A stretch of DNA of 64,000 nucleotides from Clostridia bacterium (GCA_017464805.1 JAFTYE010000016.1:1-64000), one strand, 5' to 3'. Positions 1-7,534 are shown, counted from the first letter of the stretch. The notes: generated by a model not told the origin, from the letters alone. A program made the numbers and translations.

Positions 1-75
1 ACAAGTTTGATAGGTCGCATGTGTAAGCGCAGTAATGCGTTCAGCTAAGCGATACTAATTGACCGAGGGCTTGAA
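1..75 (+). rRNA. 23S ribosomal RNA, 3' end (partial)
   Basis: The first 75 bases match the conserved 3' end of bacterial 23S rRNA, including the GCTAAGCGATACTAATTGACC block that closes the molecule against its 5' end. The gene enters from the left edge. No 5S rRNA follows within the next 300 bases, so 5S must lie elsewhere or before this operon. The exact 3' end is an estimate. Confidence 0.93.
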
Positions 76-97
76 CTGCTTCCAGCAGTTCTCTTTA
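73..97 (+). terminator. hairpin after 23S rRNA
   Basis: GAACTGC (73-79) pairs with GCAGTTC (85-91), followed by TCTTT. It may terminate or process the rRNA transcript; the T run is short. A second small hairpin, GCAACC-GTA-GGTTGC, lies at about 202-216. Confidence 0.5.
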
Positions 98-286
98 GAG
101 CTTCGTTTCTTTCCTTTGTTCGGTTTTTTATGGGTATTTGTCAGAAGGGAATAAAAACGATGGCGATTTGCGTTTTTAGCAGGTCGCTTTTTTTGATCCC
201 TGCAACCGTAGGTTGCGGAATTGTTGCGCAAGATGTATGGCATTTTTCGAGTGGATGTGCTATCATGAACGTGAAAGGAGGCGCTT

Positions 287-745
287 ATGGCATTTTCCGA
301 AGAACTTTATGCCCTTCGCAAGCAAAAGGGACTTTCACAAGAACAGCTTGCAGAGGAGCTTGGCGTGTCCCGCCAAGCCATCTCCAAATGGGAAAACGGC
401 ACCGCCATGCCCGAAACCGAAACACTCATCGCGCTTTCCCGTTGCTTTGCCGTTTCACTCGATGTATTGGTAGGGAATGCGGTGTCTGAAAATTCCCCTG
501 TTGAAGCTTCAAGTACCCGATCACAGAAATGTGACCGCATCCGGTTTTTAGGGATCGTGCTTTTGGTGGTTGGTGCAATCTGCCTCGCATTATTGCTCGC
601 ATTTCGACTTCTTGCTCCCGATGCCTCGGCCGAGATCGCACAATCCTCAACCGTCATCCTGGATGGGAACGGCATCCTGATGGCCCTCTGCGCGGCCATT
701 CTTGCCTTCGGCGCTTTTCTTTTTTTGAAGCCCCTCAAAAAATAA
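287..745 (+). CDS. XRE-family regulator with C-terminal membrane segments
   Basis: 152 residues. Residues 5-60 form a Cro/C1-type helix-turn-helix (LSQEQLAEELGVSRQAISKWE). After a polar linker come two hydrophobic segments, about 86-110 and 124-147, so the protein probably anchors a DNA-binding domain to the membrane. A GGAGG sits 7 bases before the ATG and a TGCTATCAT extended -10 lies just upstream. It is followed after 14 bases by a small membrane protein, suggesting a two-gene unit. XRE proteins with such tails are common in Clostridia; the signal they sense is unknown. Confidence 0.85.
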   Translation: MAFSEELYALRKQKGLSQEQLAEELGVSRQAISKWENGTAMPETETLIALSRCFAVSLDVLVGNAVSENSPVEASSTRSQKCDRIRFLGIVLLVVGAICLALLLAFRLLAPDASAEIAQSSTVILDGNGILMALCAAILAFGAFLFLKPLKK

Positions 746-759
746 AAAAGGAGCTCTTT

Positions 760-990
760 ATGAGGAAATTGTCCTACCTTTTTAGCATTCTCGTCCTCGT
801 TTTATCGCACGCGATGTTCGCTTTCGTTGCTTATGAGTTCGGTTACCTTACAGCTTGCCGCTGGACCAGCTTTCCCGCCTATACCGCTTTTTTCTATTCT
901 ATCCCGTTTTTAGCTACGATTTTGATCTGCTTGGTATTATCCTTCATGTTTTATAAAAGATCACAAAACAAAAAGGATGGCAAGGCGTAA
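760..990 (+). CDS. small membrane protein, unknown function
   Basis: 76 residues with two predicted transmembrane helices (about 5-30 and 42-66) and a short lysine-rich tail. A strong GGAG lies ahead of the ATG. It is co-transcribed with the membrane-linked XRE regulator 14 bases upstream. I do not recognise a family. The last codons form the left arm of the following terminator. Confidence 0.75.
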   Translation: MRKLSYLFSILVLVLSHAMFAFVAYEFGYLTACRWTSFPAYTAFFYSIPFLATILICLVLSFMFYKRSQNKKDGKA

Positions 991-1007
991 GCCTTGCCAT
1001 CCTTTTT
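970..1007. terminator. bidirectional rho-independent terminator
   Basis: AAAAGGATGGCAAGGC pairs with GCCTTGCCATCCTTTT around a GTAA loop that includes the stop codon of the preceding gene. T runs on both strands serve the convergent genes at 760-990 and 1006-1287. Confidence 0.9.
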
Positions 1008-1287
1008 ATCCCTTACAGCTCTCGCAGAAGGAAGAAAACTTCATCTTTTCCTGCTGTAATTTTTGATCCTCGGCCTGCTCGGTCGGATACCAGCCGCGTT
1101 GGTTCATCTCCGTCCATACCTCGCCCTGCATGCGATGTTCCTCGGCCAAAATGTTGAGCAGGGTGTTTTTAACCTCGGGCGTGGCCGCTTCGTTGATATA
1201 GTTGTTATACTCACCCGTGATAAATTTCTGGCTTGTCAGCGCATCCTCCATGCGCTCCTTGTCCCCCATTTTTGCGTTGCAGTTCAT
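1006..1287 (-). CDS. spore coat protein, Coat F-like
   Basis: 93 residues. The pattern of an N-terminal helix (MEDALTSQKFITGEYNNYINEA) followed by a second helix with LLNILAEEHRMQGEVW resembles the Coat F family (PF07875), ferritin-like helical proteins of spore coats. The start is supported by GGGGAGAAAG upstream. It is the last gene of a three-gene minus-strand cluster of related helical proteins. Family assignment is by pattern; the exact coat role is inferred. Confidence 0.8.
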   Translation of the reverse strand: MNCNAKMGDKERMEDALTSQKFITGEYNNYINEAATPEVKNTLLNILAEEHRMQGEVWTEMNQRGWYPTEQAEDQKLQQEKMKFSSFCESCKG

Positions 1288-1300
1288 TCTCTTTCTCCCC

Positions 1301-1486
1301 TTATTTCAGATTGGTGTACAGCATATCAAAATGCTGCTGGTGCTGTGCCGCCATACGCTCGTATCTTGTTTTCAGAACAGGGTCATCGGTCTGACAGGCG
1401 TAATCCTGATACTTCGTGACGAGCAGCTGCTCGGCGGACATGAGGTCGGACAGGGAAGAGAGCTCTTTGGACGTGATTTGTGCCAT
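1301..1486 (-). CDS. small spore coat-like helical protein
   Basis: 61 residues with the same two-helix plan as its neighbour (LMSAEQLLVTKYQDYA then YERMAAQHQQHFDMLY), which fits a short Coat F-like protein. A GGAG precedes the ATG. It lies 13 bases from each neighbour, so the cluster is surely one operon. Confidence 0.75.
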   Translation of the reverse strand: MAQITSKELSSLSDLMSAEQLLVTKYQDYACQTDDPVLKTRYERMAAQHQQHFDMLYTNLK

Positions 1487-1498
1487 CGGTTTTCTCCT

Positions 1499-1930
1499 TT
1501 ATATATAATTTTGCATACGCTTGACGTTGTTCTGCTCGAAGTCGATCATCTTCTGGCAGATGTCGGCGGCCTCTTCCGTTCCGCGCTGCTCGCGTAAACG
1601 GTTCAGTTGCTTCCGCATGTCGAGGATGCTCATGTTCGAGCCGTTGATCATCAGCTCCGCAATATGCTCGCGTGAGGAATCAAACATCGTGTGCATCATC
1701 ATACCGACGCGCGCGGGAATGTGGCGTACAGTCGGCACCTTTTTGACAGGTTGATTGGCTTTCTTTAATTGTTCCCGTGCCACACGCGCAAAATGACGGT
1801 AGCCGTCCATGTGTAAAACCATGTCGTGATGCAGCTTTTCGTCCTGCACCTTGGGCAGCAGTAGGGTAACGGCATCATAGCCCGTGTCGGTGTTCTTGTA
1901 CAGGTTGCGGTAAAAATCCAGTTCGTTCAT
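1499..1930 (-). CDS. ferritin-like helical protein of the coat cluster
   Basis: 143 residues, all-helical in appearance, with repeated His/Glu/Met-rich helices and two halves that look alike (a DUF2383/ferritin-like layout). It is the first gene of the coat-like operon and is preceded by AGGTGGG and by a sigma-G-like promoter at 1959-1988. The family is not firmly recognised; a role in spores is inferred from neighbours and promoter. Confidence 0.7.
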   Translation of the reverse strand: MNELDFYRNLYKNTDTGYDAVTLLLPKVQDEKLHHDMVLHMDGYRHFARVAREQLKKANQPVKKVPTVRHIPARVGMMMHTMFDSSREHIAELMINGSNMSILDMRKQLNRLREQRGTEEAADICQKMIDFEQNNVKRMQNYI

Positions 1931-1958
1931 CTTCCCACCTCGTCGTATTTGGTGTTTG

Positions 1959-1988
1959 TATTATGAAACGACGGCGCATTTTCTATGC
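1959..1988 (-). promoter_or_regulatory. sigma-G-like promoter of the coat operon
   Basis: On the minus strand GCATA (1984-1988) is followed 18 bases later by CATAATA (1959-1965). This matches the forespore sigma-G consensus GHATR-N18-CATHHTA. It lies about 30 bases before the first coat-like gene. Confidence 0.55.
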
Positions 1989-1996
1989 ACATGACC

Positions 1997-2025
1997 TTGA
2001 TTTTTATAAAAAAATATGCTATACT
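1997..2025 (+). promoter_or_regulatory. sigma-A promoter for the ECF gene
   Basis: TTGATT (1997-2002), 17-base spacer, TATACT (2020-2025). The leader to the ATG at 2074 is only about 40 bases, too short for a typical vitamin riboswitch. Confidence 0.7.
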
Positions 2026-2073
2026 GTGTAAAACTGTAAGAGGAATACATATCATAGTAAAGAAGGGAATTTT

Positions 2074-2604
2074 ATGAAACGCCGTCTACACCTGCAAAAG
2101 CTCATCCTGTGTGCGCTGTTTGCTGCGCTTACCTGCTGTGCCACGCTTGTGGTACAGGTTCCGTCCCCCCTTTCCGGATTTGTGAATCTCGGTGATTGCC
2201 TTGTTCTTTCGTCGGCGTTTTTGCTTGGTCCCGTTTACGGAACGGCGGCGGCAGGCATTGGCTCTTGCCTTGCGGACGTGATTGGTGGATATTTCGTGTA
2301 TGCTCCAGCTACGCTCGTCATCAAGGCCTTGATCGCGCTTGTCGCATGGCTTCTTTATAATCTTCTTCGCCATCCGTTGCCGAATGTCGCTGCACGCCTT
2401 GTCGGCTCGGTAGCAGGCGAGGCCATCATGGTGCTCGGTTATTTCGCTTATGAGTCAACCTTCCTCGGTTACGGTTGGGGGGCTGTCACCGGCATGCCCG
2501 GCAATCTCGTTCAGGCAGCGGTCGGCATTGCCGTTTCCGCCGTGCTCGTCCCCCTTTTGCAAAGGATCCCCTATATTGCCGATATGTCGGCCGAAAGGAA
2601 ATAA
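2074..2604 (+). CDS. ECF transporter S component
   Basis: 176 residues with five to six membrane helices. The opening LQKLILCALFAALTCCATLV and the later VNLGDCLVLSSAFLLGP are typical of substrate-binding S components of energy-coupling factor vitamin transporters (PF12822). No A or T components are nearby, so it probably shares a genome-encoded energising module. The substrate cannot be told from sequence. It has its own promoter and is followed after 10 bases by a flavin reductase-like gene. Confidence 0.85.
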   Translation: MKRRLHLQKLILCALFAALTCCATLVVQVPSPLSGFVNLGDCLVLSSAFLLGPVYGTAAAGIGSCLADVIGGYFVYAPATLVIKALIALVAWLLYNLLRHPLPNVAARLVGSVAGEAIMVLGYFAYESTFLGYGWGAVTGMPGNLVQAAVGIAVSAVLVPLLQRIPYIADMSAERK

Positions 2605-2614
2605 AGGAGATTTT

Positions 2615-3127
2615 ATGTTTCGAAAAATCAAACCCGAAGAGTGGCAGGACAACCCCATTTCCCTGATCGGACAGGATTGGGCATTGCTTACCGCCGTCAA
2701 GCCCGACGGAACCTCTAACCCCATGACCGTATCCTGGGGCGGCGTCGGCGTTCTGTGGCACAAGCCCGTTTGTACCGTGTACATCCGCCCCCAACGCTAT
2801 ACCCACGAATTCAGCGAAGTGGGCAACCGCATCAGCCTCTGCTTCTTTCCTTCCGAGAAAAAAGAAGTTCTCAACTATTGCGGCCGCGTCAGCGGTAGAG
2901 AGGCAGATAAGGTCAAGGAATGCGGCCTTACCCCCGTGTCCGAAAAAGGCCACGTCTATTATGAGGAGGCGCGTGTTGTTCTTCTTTGCCGCAAGATCTA
3001 TGTGGATGGGATCAAGCCCGAGGGCTTTCTTGAAGCCGAGCCGCGCGATCACTATTATCCCGCGAAGGACTACCACACGGTGTACGTGTGTGAGATCGAG
3101 GAAGTTCTCACAAAAGATAAAAAATAA
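2615..3127 (+). CDS. flavin reductase-like FMN-binding protein
   Basis: 170 residues. The segment WALLTAVKPDGTSNPMTVSWGGVGVLW and the later PQRYTHEF match the flavin reductase-like split-barrel family (PF01613) that binds FMN. The ATG at 2615 follows AAAGGAGA; a longer upstream reading is in frame but overlaps the ECF gene without a ribosome site. Substrate unknown. It probably shares a transcript with the ECF S component and smpB. Confidence 0.85.
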   Translation: MFRKIKPEEWQDNPISLIGQDWALLTAVKPDGTSNPMTVSWGGVGVLWHKPVCTVYIRPQRYTHEFSEVGNRISLCFFPSEKKEVLNYCGRVSGREADKVKECGLTPVSEKGHVYYEEARVVLLCRKIYVDGIKPEGFLEAEPRDHYYPAKDYHTVYVCEIEEVLTKDKK

Positions 3128-3139
3128 GGACAAAAAACC

Positions 3140-3616
3140 ATGGCAGAAAAAGAAAAAGCGCGCAAGGTCATCACCGATAACCGAAAAGCGCGTCACGATT
3201 ATTTCGTTTGCGAAACCTATGAGGCGGGCATTGAGCTCTTTGGCACAGAGGTCAAATCCCTGCGCCGCGGCACCGTCAACCTCAAGGATTCCTATTGCAC
3301 GGTGGACGACGGCGAGCTCTTCGCCCACGGCATCCATATCAGCCCCTACGAGCAGGGCAATATCTTCAATCGCGACCCCTTGCGCCCCAAAAGGCTTCTG
3401 ATGCACAAGCGCGAGATATTAAAGCTCATGGGGCTTGTCGCACGGGAGGGTTACACACTCGTTCCTCTGTCCCTGTACTTCTCGGGCGCGCGTGTGAAGG
3501 TCGCCGTCGGACTCTGTAAGGGTAAAAAGCTCTACGACAAGCGTGATGCTGCTGCGGAACGATCTGCCAATCGGCAGATCGAGCGAGTCTCAAAGGGTGA
3601 TCGCTCGGATTTTTGA
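3140..3616 (+). CDS. smpB: SsrA-binding protein SmpB
   Basis: 158 residues, the usual length. It contains the hallmark residues RKARHDYFVCETYEAGI, GTEVKSLR and the basic C-terminal tail that enters the ribosome with tmRNA during trans-translation (GKKLYDKRDA then a lysine/arginine-rich end). Its partner tmRNA is not adjacent, but is present near the right end of the window at 63324-63719. Confidence 0.97.
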   Translation: MAEKEKARKVITDNRKARHDYFVCETYEAGIELFGTEVKSLRRGTVNLKDSYCTVDDGELFAHGIHISPYEQGNIFNRDPLRPKRLLMHKREILKLMGLVAREGYTLVPLSLYFSGARVKVAVGLCKGKKLYDKRDAAAERSANRQIERVSKGDRSDF

Positions 3617-3634
3617 GCTTACATCAACATTTTG

Positions 3635-3674
3635 GCAACCGGCCTTGCCGTTTCGCAAGGTCGGTTGCTTTTTG
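3635..3674 (+). terminator. rho-independent terminator after smpB
   Basis: GCAACCGGCCTTG pairs with CAAGGTCGGTTGC and is followed by TTTTTGTTTT. Confidence 0.9.
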
Positions 3675-3716
3675 TTTTGCACCAACCCTTCTTTGGTGGT
3701 GTAAAATTTATTTTGA

Positions 3717-3745
3717 TTGACTTGCCCAAAAGAACATGTTATACT
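3717..3745 (+). promoter_or_regulatory. promoter of the esterase-like gene
   Basis: TTGACT (3717-3722), 17-base spacer, TATACT (3740-3745). It leaves a leader of about 120 bases before the ATG at 3873, which contains a GGGGGGCC run but no riboswitch that I recognise. Confidence 0.75.
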
Positions 3746-3872
3746 GGAAGTAACGGAAGTTATCCGAATTCATCGGGGGGCCTGTCTTTTCGACCCCTTT
3801 CAGATTATTGTCCTCCGCACCAAATCGGGTTCGGATGACTTCTGTTACCCTGAAGAAAAAACGGAGGTCTTA

Positions 3873-6371
3873 ATGGAAGAACAAAAACTTGGTATGTATA
3901 AAACGGGAAGTCAGGCGGAGCTTGTTTTGCAGGTAAATGCCTTGGAATCGGAGCACCCCATTGATGCGGAAGAAACCCAGCTTCCTTCCTCTTTTTATGA
4001 AAAAATCCTCAGATATATGGATGGAAAGGATGAGCATGGGGTGACCTGCTTCCGCAAGCAGGGGACTTACGGCCCCATCATTCCGAACAGCCCAAAGGCA
4101 CAGCTTCTTTTCTTTGCGGTTGAAAGCAAGAGGGACACGCAGCTTGTCATGTTTACTTATAATGAAAGAAGACATAAATTTTGGTTGAACGGCGAATTCA
4201 TCGGCGTTGATTTTGCAAGATCGTTGTATACACTTTCGCTCCGTGCGGGTAAGAACTGCTTTGTGTTCGAGTATCTGCCAAACGAGGGAGACTCCGAATT
4301 TCAGGTTCGTCTGAATCTCTTGGAAAATGAGATGAAAAACGAATATACCTCCTATGTACGGAACAATTTCTATACACAGTATAATAGGGCGGTTCTTTGG
4401 GAATATGAATATCACTGGAATAAGCCGGATCCGTTCCGTTTTATGCTGACGGCGCAGGATCATCTCCATGTGGATATCGGGCAGATTTGCAAAATAGAAG
4501 TTCTTGAATACGACGACAAAACTCCGATTTACGCAGACAGCGTATCGTTTTATCAACCATATCGGGTGGATATGTCGCGCTTTGCGGGAAATAAGCGACT
4601 TCTGCGCCTGAAGATCTACTATTATGACACAGCGGGTGTTATGTACACGATCACGCGCGTATTCTTCTTTGGTGATGTGGACGCCGCTTCGGATACTCTG
4701 CAGGGAAAATATCACGAAGCACTGGAGGATGCGTCGTATTCCGAGGAAGAGCACTTGTTTTTGCGCCAAGAGCTTACAAGATATTCCGCAAGAAGGGCAC
4801 AAAATCGTCTGACAGGCATGGATGTTTTTATGCTTGCCGATACATACGCCACAGTCGTTTCGAAAAGATATATCAAGCGTCTTTCCTCTCCCGGTTGGGT
4901 TCCGATCTATTACTATTCCAAAATGGATCAAAAACTGCATAACTACGCCGTTTGCTTGCCTCTCGACTTCGACCTGCAAACCTCCTATCCACTGCTGCTT
5001 CGTTATGAAACGCTCAACAATGCTCCCACTACCCCCATGTATGCAATTGGTCTGCGGGGGATGATCGTGGTAGACGTTCCCTTGCGAGGCATCACGCTGG
5101 GGAGCTATTGTGGCGATGCTTCCTTCCGAGAGGTCCTTTTGGATGTGAAGAGGCGCTACCGTATTGACGAAAGCCGTATTTATGCCGCCGGCTACTCCAA
5201 CGGCGCGTACGCCACATGGTCATTGGCGCAAGCGTATCCCTCGGTGTTTGCTGCTATTCTTCCTTATGCGGGCGGTATGGACACCCAAAAGATCAAAAAC
5301 CTGTACAACCTCCCAATCCTTCGTGTGGAATCGGAGGGGGATCATCGGTACCGAAGAGAGGGGAACCGATATACGTCCGGGCTGAAAAGGTGTAAAAGCT
5401 ATCGGTTGGTGAGAGCAGACGCCTGTACGCATCCCTCGCTTGAGTTTATCACACTCAATTCACAGATGCTTCATCTACTGCAAACATTCAAAAAGGAGAA
5501 TTATCCCGATAAAATTCGTTATCGGACGGATAAAAACAGGCACTTGGAGGCTTATTGGATCAAGCTCCATTCCATCGCCCCCTCCAAGGCTTATGCCGAG
5601 GTAAAGGCATCTGTGGAGGATGGCAATATCCGCATAAGTGTTCAAAACGTCACTGGTATCACAGTGAAAATTCCCCCGCAGGCAAATCGAGATCGCGGTT
5701 TTGTGTTCATCAATCGCAAGCCGATTACTCCCCTTTCGGAGATCCGAGAGTCGTACGCTCACTTTGTCAGAACACCACGTGGCTTTGTCAGAACGGAGGA
5801 AGCGGCACCTTGTAAGATTTATCACGGCGCAGGTCTTTTGGATATTTTCATGGATCGGATGCAGATCATCAATTGTGACATCGATCCGACCATGCAAAGG
5901 GTTGCCTCGATGTTCTCCCACCCCCAGATGAATACGTACAAGCACACATTGGATGTGGCATATCCCATTCTGTCCTTGGAGGACGTTGATCCTGCTATGA
6001 TGCAGGAGAGTGACCTTGTGATCGTGGATGCCAACCGAGATGCTCCGCTCCTTCGTCAACTCCGGGAAGGTTGTCCTATTCCAATGGATGCCGAGGGCTT
6101 TCATTATGCAGGTTCCTCTTACAGGGGAAAGTATTGTATTATGCAGATTTTCCAAAATCCCATTTGTCCTCATCATAATATTCTGTATATCAATGCCAAC
6201 GACCCTGCGTTGTACGCAAAGAATCTGTTCACAAGAACCCTTATCATCCCCACCTATACCAACGGACGGCATCCTTTCTTGAATAATGAGGCACTTATTT
6301 TCTTTAATGGAAAGTATTATACCGTCTTTGATGCCGTAGCCAAGGATTCGATGCGTCCGCTCAATGGATAA
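3873..6371 (+). CDS. large multidomain protein with an alpha/beta-hydrolase domain
   Basis: 832 residues, starting at the ATG behind ACGGAGGT. The central part carries an esterase-type nucleophile elbow, G440-Y-S442-N-G444, after a YRIDESRIYAAG strand and before LAQAYPSVFAAILPYAGG, as in feruloyl esterase and PHB-depolymerase-like hydrolases. About 380 residues before it and 270 after it match nothing I know; the N-terminal part looks rich in beta strands. No signal peptide is visible, so it is probably cytoplasmic. It lies directly upstream of the RiPP-type operon and has similar base composition, but its own promoter and the repeat array at 6391-6442 separate it. A role in that pathway is speculative. 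Confidence 0.7.
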   Translation: MEEQKLGMYKTGSQAELVLQVNALESEHPIDAEETQLPSSFYEKILRYMDGKDEHGVTCFRKQGTYGPIIPNSPKAQLLFFAVESKRDTQLVMFTYNERRHKFWLNGEFIGVDFARSLYTLSLRAGKNCFVFEYLPNEGDSEFQVRLNLLENEMKNEYTSYVRNNFYTQYNRAVLWEYEYHWNKPDPFRFMLTAQDHLHVDIGQICKIEVLEYDDKTPIYADSVSFYQPYRVDMSRFAGNKRLLRLKIYYYDTAGVMYTITRVFFFGDVDAASDTLQGKYHEALEDASYSEEEHLFLRQELTRYSARRAQNRLTGMDVFMLADTYATVVSKRYIKRLSSPGWVPIYYYSKMDQKLHNYAVCLPLDFDLQTSYPLLLRYETLNNAPTTPMYAIGLRGMIVVDVPLRGITLGSYCGDASFREVLLDVKRRYRIDESRIYAAGYSNGAYATWSLAQAYPSVFAAILPYAGGMDTQKIKNLYNLPILRVESEGDHRYRREGNRYTSGLKRCKSYRLVRADACTHPSLEFITLNSQMLHLLQTFKKENYPDKIRYRTDKNRHLEAYWIKLHSIAPSKAYAEVKASVEDGNIRISVQNVTGITVKIPPQANRDRGFVFINRKPITPLSEIRESYAHFVRTPRGFVRTEEAAPCKIYHGAGLLDIFMDRMQIINCDIDPTMQRVASMFSHPQMNTYKHTLDVAYPILSLEDVDPAMMQESDLVIVDANRDAPLLRQLREGCPIPMDAEGFHYAGSSYRGKYCIMQIFQNPICPHHNILYINANDPALYAKNLFTRTLIIPTYTNGRHPFLNNEALIFFNGKYYTVFDAVAKDSMRPLNG

Positions 6372-6390
6372 TTATTTTCGTAAAAATCGG

Positions 6391-6442
6391 ATAACAACCC
6401 CAAAATCAACTACCGTTGATAGAAAAACAACCGTTGTTATCT
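6391..6442. promoter_or_regulatory. nested inverted repeats upstream of the XRE regulator
   Basis: GATAACAAC (6391-6399) is the exact reverse complement of GTTGTTATC (6434-6442). Between them lie ATCAAC-TACC-GTTGAT (6406-6421) and AACAAC-C-GTTGTT (6427-6439). The arms overlap, so alternative pairings are possible. Several copies of an AACAAC/GTTGTT-type half-site suggest an operator for the XRE protein at 6495, or alternatively a terminator-like structure after the hydrolase gene. Confidence 0.55.
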
Positions 6443-6494
6443 GTATTTTTGTGTCGAAACATTGTAAAATGTAAGTGAAGAAAGGAAAAATCCT

Positions 6495-6917
6495 ATGGTA
6501 AAAGATTCCATATTGGGATTAAAAATTGCGTATTATCGTCGGCTTTGTGGAATGACACAGGAGGAGCTGGCGGAGCGAATCGGTGTTTCCGCACAAGCCG
6601 TTTCCAAATGGGAGCAACAGGTTAGTTGCCCTGATGTTTTGCTACTGCCTCGTCTGGCAAAGATTTTTGGAACAACTATTGACGAGTTGTTCGGTGTTCT
6701 ATCACCCAAGGAGGCAATATATAGACATCTGAAAGACGTGCCGTGGCAGGATGACGAAAAAATTCGAATTGCCGTATATGATGGACAAAAACTTTTAGAG
6801 CAAAGCTCATATGAGGTAGTGGAAGGCGTGAACGTGATAGATGTACAATTTCATGGCCATCCCTTTAACATCAGCGGTGTTTTCAAAATAGTCTGTACGG
6901 AAAACGGTCAGAATTGA
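6495..6917 (+). CDS. XRE-family regulator heading the RiPP-type cluster
   Basis: 140 residues. Residues 8-65 are a Cro/C1-type helix-turn-helix (MTQEELAERIGVSAQAVSKWE). Residues 80-140 form a small domain of unknown type, perhaps beta-rich (KIRIAVYDGQKLLEQS). The gene has a GAAAGG ribosome site and sits just after an inverted repeat array that could be its operator. A terminator-like hairpin separates it from the biosynthetic genes, so it may set their expression by read-through or by acting on the array. Its ligand is unknown. Confidence 0.85.
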   Translation: MVKDSILGLKIAYYRRLCGMTQEELAERIGVSAQAVSKWEQQVSCPDVLLLPRLAKIFGTTIDELFGVLSPKEAIYRHLKDVPWQDDEKIRIAVYDGQKLLEQSSYEVVEGVNVIDVQFHGHPFNISGVFKIVCTENGQN

Positions 6918-6934
6918 ACTGATGGAACAAACGG

Positions 6935-6976
6935 GTGTATTCCTTTCTTTCAAAGTAGGAATACACTTGTTTTTTT
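6935..6976 (+). terminator. terminator or attenuator before the biosynthetic operon
   Basis: GTGTATTCCT (6935-6944) pairs with AGGAATACAC (6957-6966), followed by TTGTTTTTTT. The next ribosome site, GGAGGT, begins directly after the T run, so downstream genes depend on read-through or on an unseen promoter. Confidence 0.8.
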
Positions 6977-6986
6977 GGAGGTAGAT

Positions 6987-7274
6987 ATGAAATGGATGCA
7001 AAATGAGGCCTTTTTGGCCGAAGAATTTTCGGATGGAGAGTTGCTTCTTTACGACGCAGAACGCGAGGTGTATCATATTTTGAATAGCTCGGCCACCAAG
7101 GCATTTCGCTTGATTGTGGCGAACGGTTATGACAGAGCCAAGGGGGTGTATACCGCGTGGGTCCGTCAAATAGCTCCTAACCTCTCTGCAGAAATTGCGG
7201 CAGAGGATTTTGACGGCATTTTTCATGATCTTACGGAAAAGGCGATCATATTGCAAGGTAATACAACAGTATGA
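6987..7274 (+). CDS. PqqD-like RiPP recognition protein
   Basis: 95 residues. The pattern of an early acidic strand, DGELLLYDAEREVYHILNSSATKAF, followed by helices, matches the PqqD/RRE family (PF05402), stand-alone winged-helix proteins that bind the leader of a precursor peptide and deliver it to modifying enzymes. The ATG at 6987 follows GGAGGT; an in-frame TTG 12 bases upstream would overlap that site. The next gene encodes a probable precursor and the one after it a radical SAM enzyme, the usual clients of PqqD proteins. Confidence 0.88.
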   Translation: MKWMQNEAFLAEEFSDGELLLYDAEREVYHILNSSATKAFRLIVANGYDRAKGVYTAWVRQIAPNLSAEIAAEDFDGIFHDLTEKAIILQGNTTV

Positions 7275-7323
7275 CACCTGTTTTTGCAAATAAAAACATT
7301 CTTCAAGGAAGGGAGGTGAAACG

Positions 7324-7488
7324 ATGGCCTATACCAGACCCACGGTGATGAGCTTCTCCAAGGAAGACGTGAAGAAAAATATTCTCGCTTCTGCTACCTG
7401 TCAGAATGCATACTGCGCAAAAGGTGACACCTTTGTATGCGGTAAGGAAGTTGCATATGTTTCCGCAGCTCCGGATGAAATAATCTAA
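7324..7488 (+). CDS. probable RiPP precursor peptide
   Basis: 54 residues, preceded by GGGAGGTGAAACG, one of the strongest ribosome sites in the block. The N-terminal part has Y3-T-R-P6-T-V8, close to the YxxPxL motif that lasso-type leaders use to dock on recognition domains. It is followed by a charged stretch (SKEDVKKN) and ILASA, a plausible leader end. The C-terminal part holds three cysteines, C26, C31 and C39, and ends in DEII. It sits between the PqqD and radical SAM genes. Peptide and modification are inferred; no homologous family is recognised. Confidence 0.8.
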   Translation: MAYTRPTVMSFSKEDVKKNILASATCQNAYCAKGDTFVCGKEVAYVSAAPDEII

Positions 7489-7534
7489 AAAGCAGATCAG
7501 ACTGTTGTATTACACCAGCCGAGGAAGGGGACGT

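Noticed and set aside
130..489. Open frame overlapping the first XRE gene
   Set aside because: Different frame from the clear helix-turn-helix gene, crosses its ribosome site and shows no protein-like pattern.
2026..2073. Vitamin riboswitch before the ECF S component
   Set aside because: The promoter at 1997-2025 leaves a leader of about 40 bases, too short to hold a thiamine, FMN or cobalamin element.
2486..3406. 306-codon open frame opposite the flavin reductase and smpB genes
   Set aside because: Antisense shadow of two conserved genes; no ribosome site.
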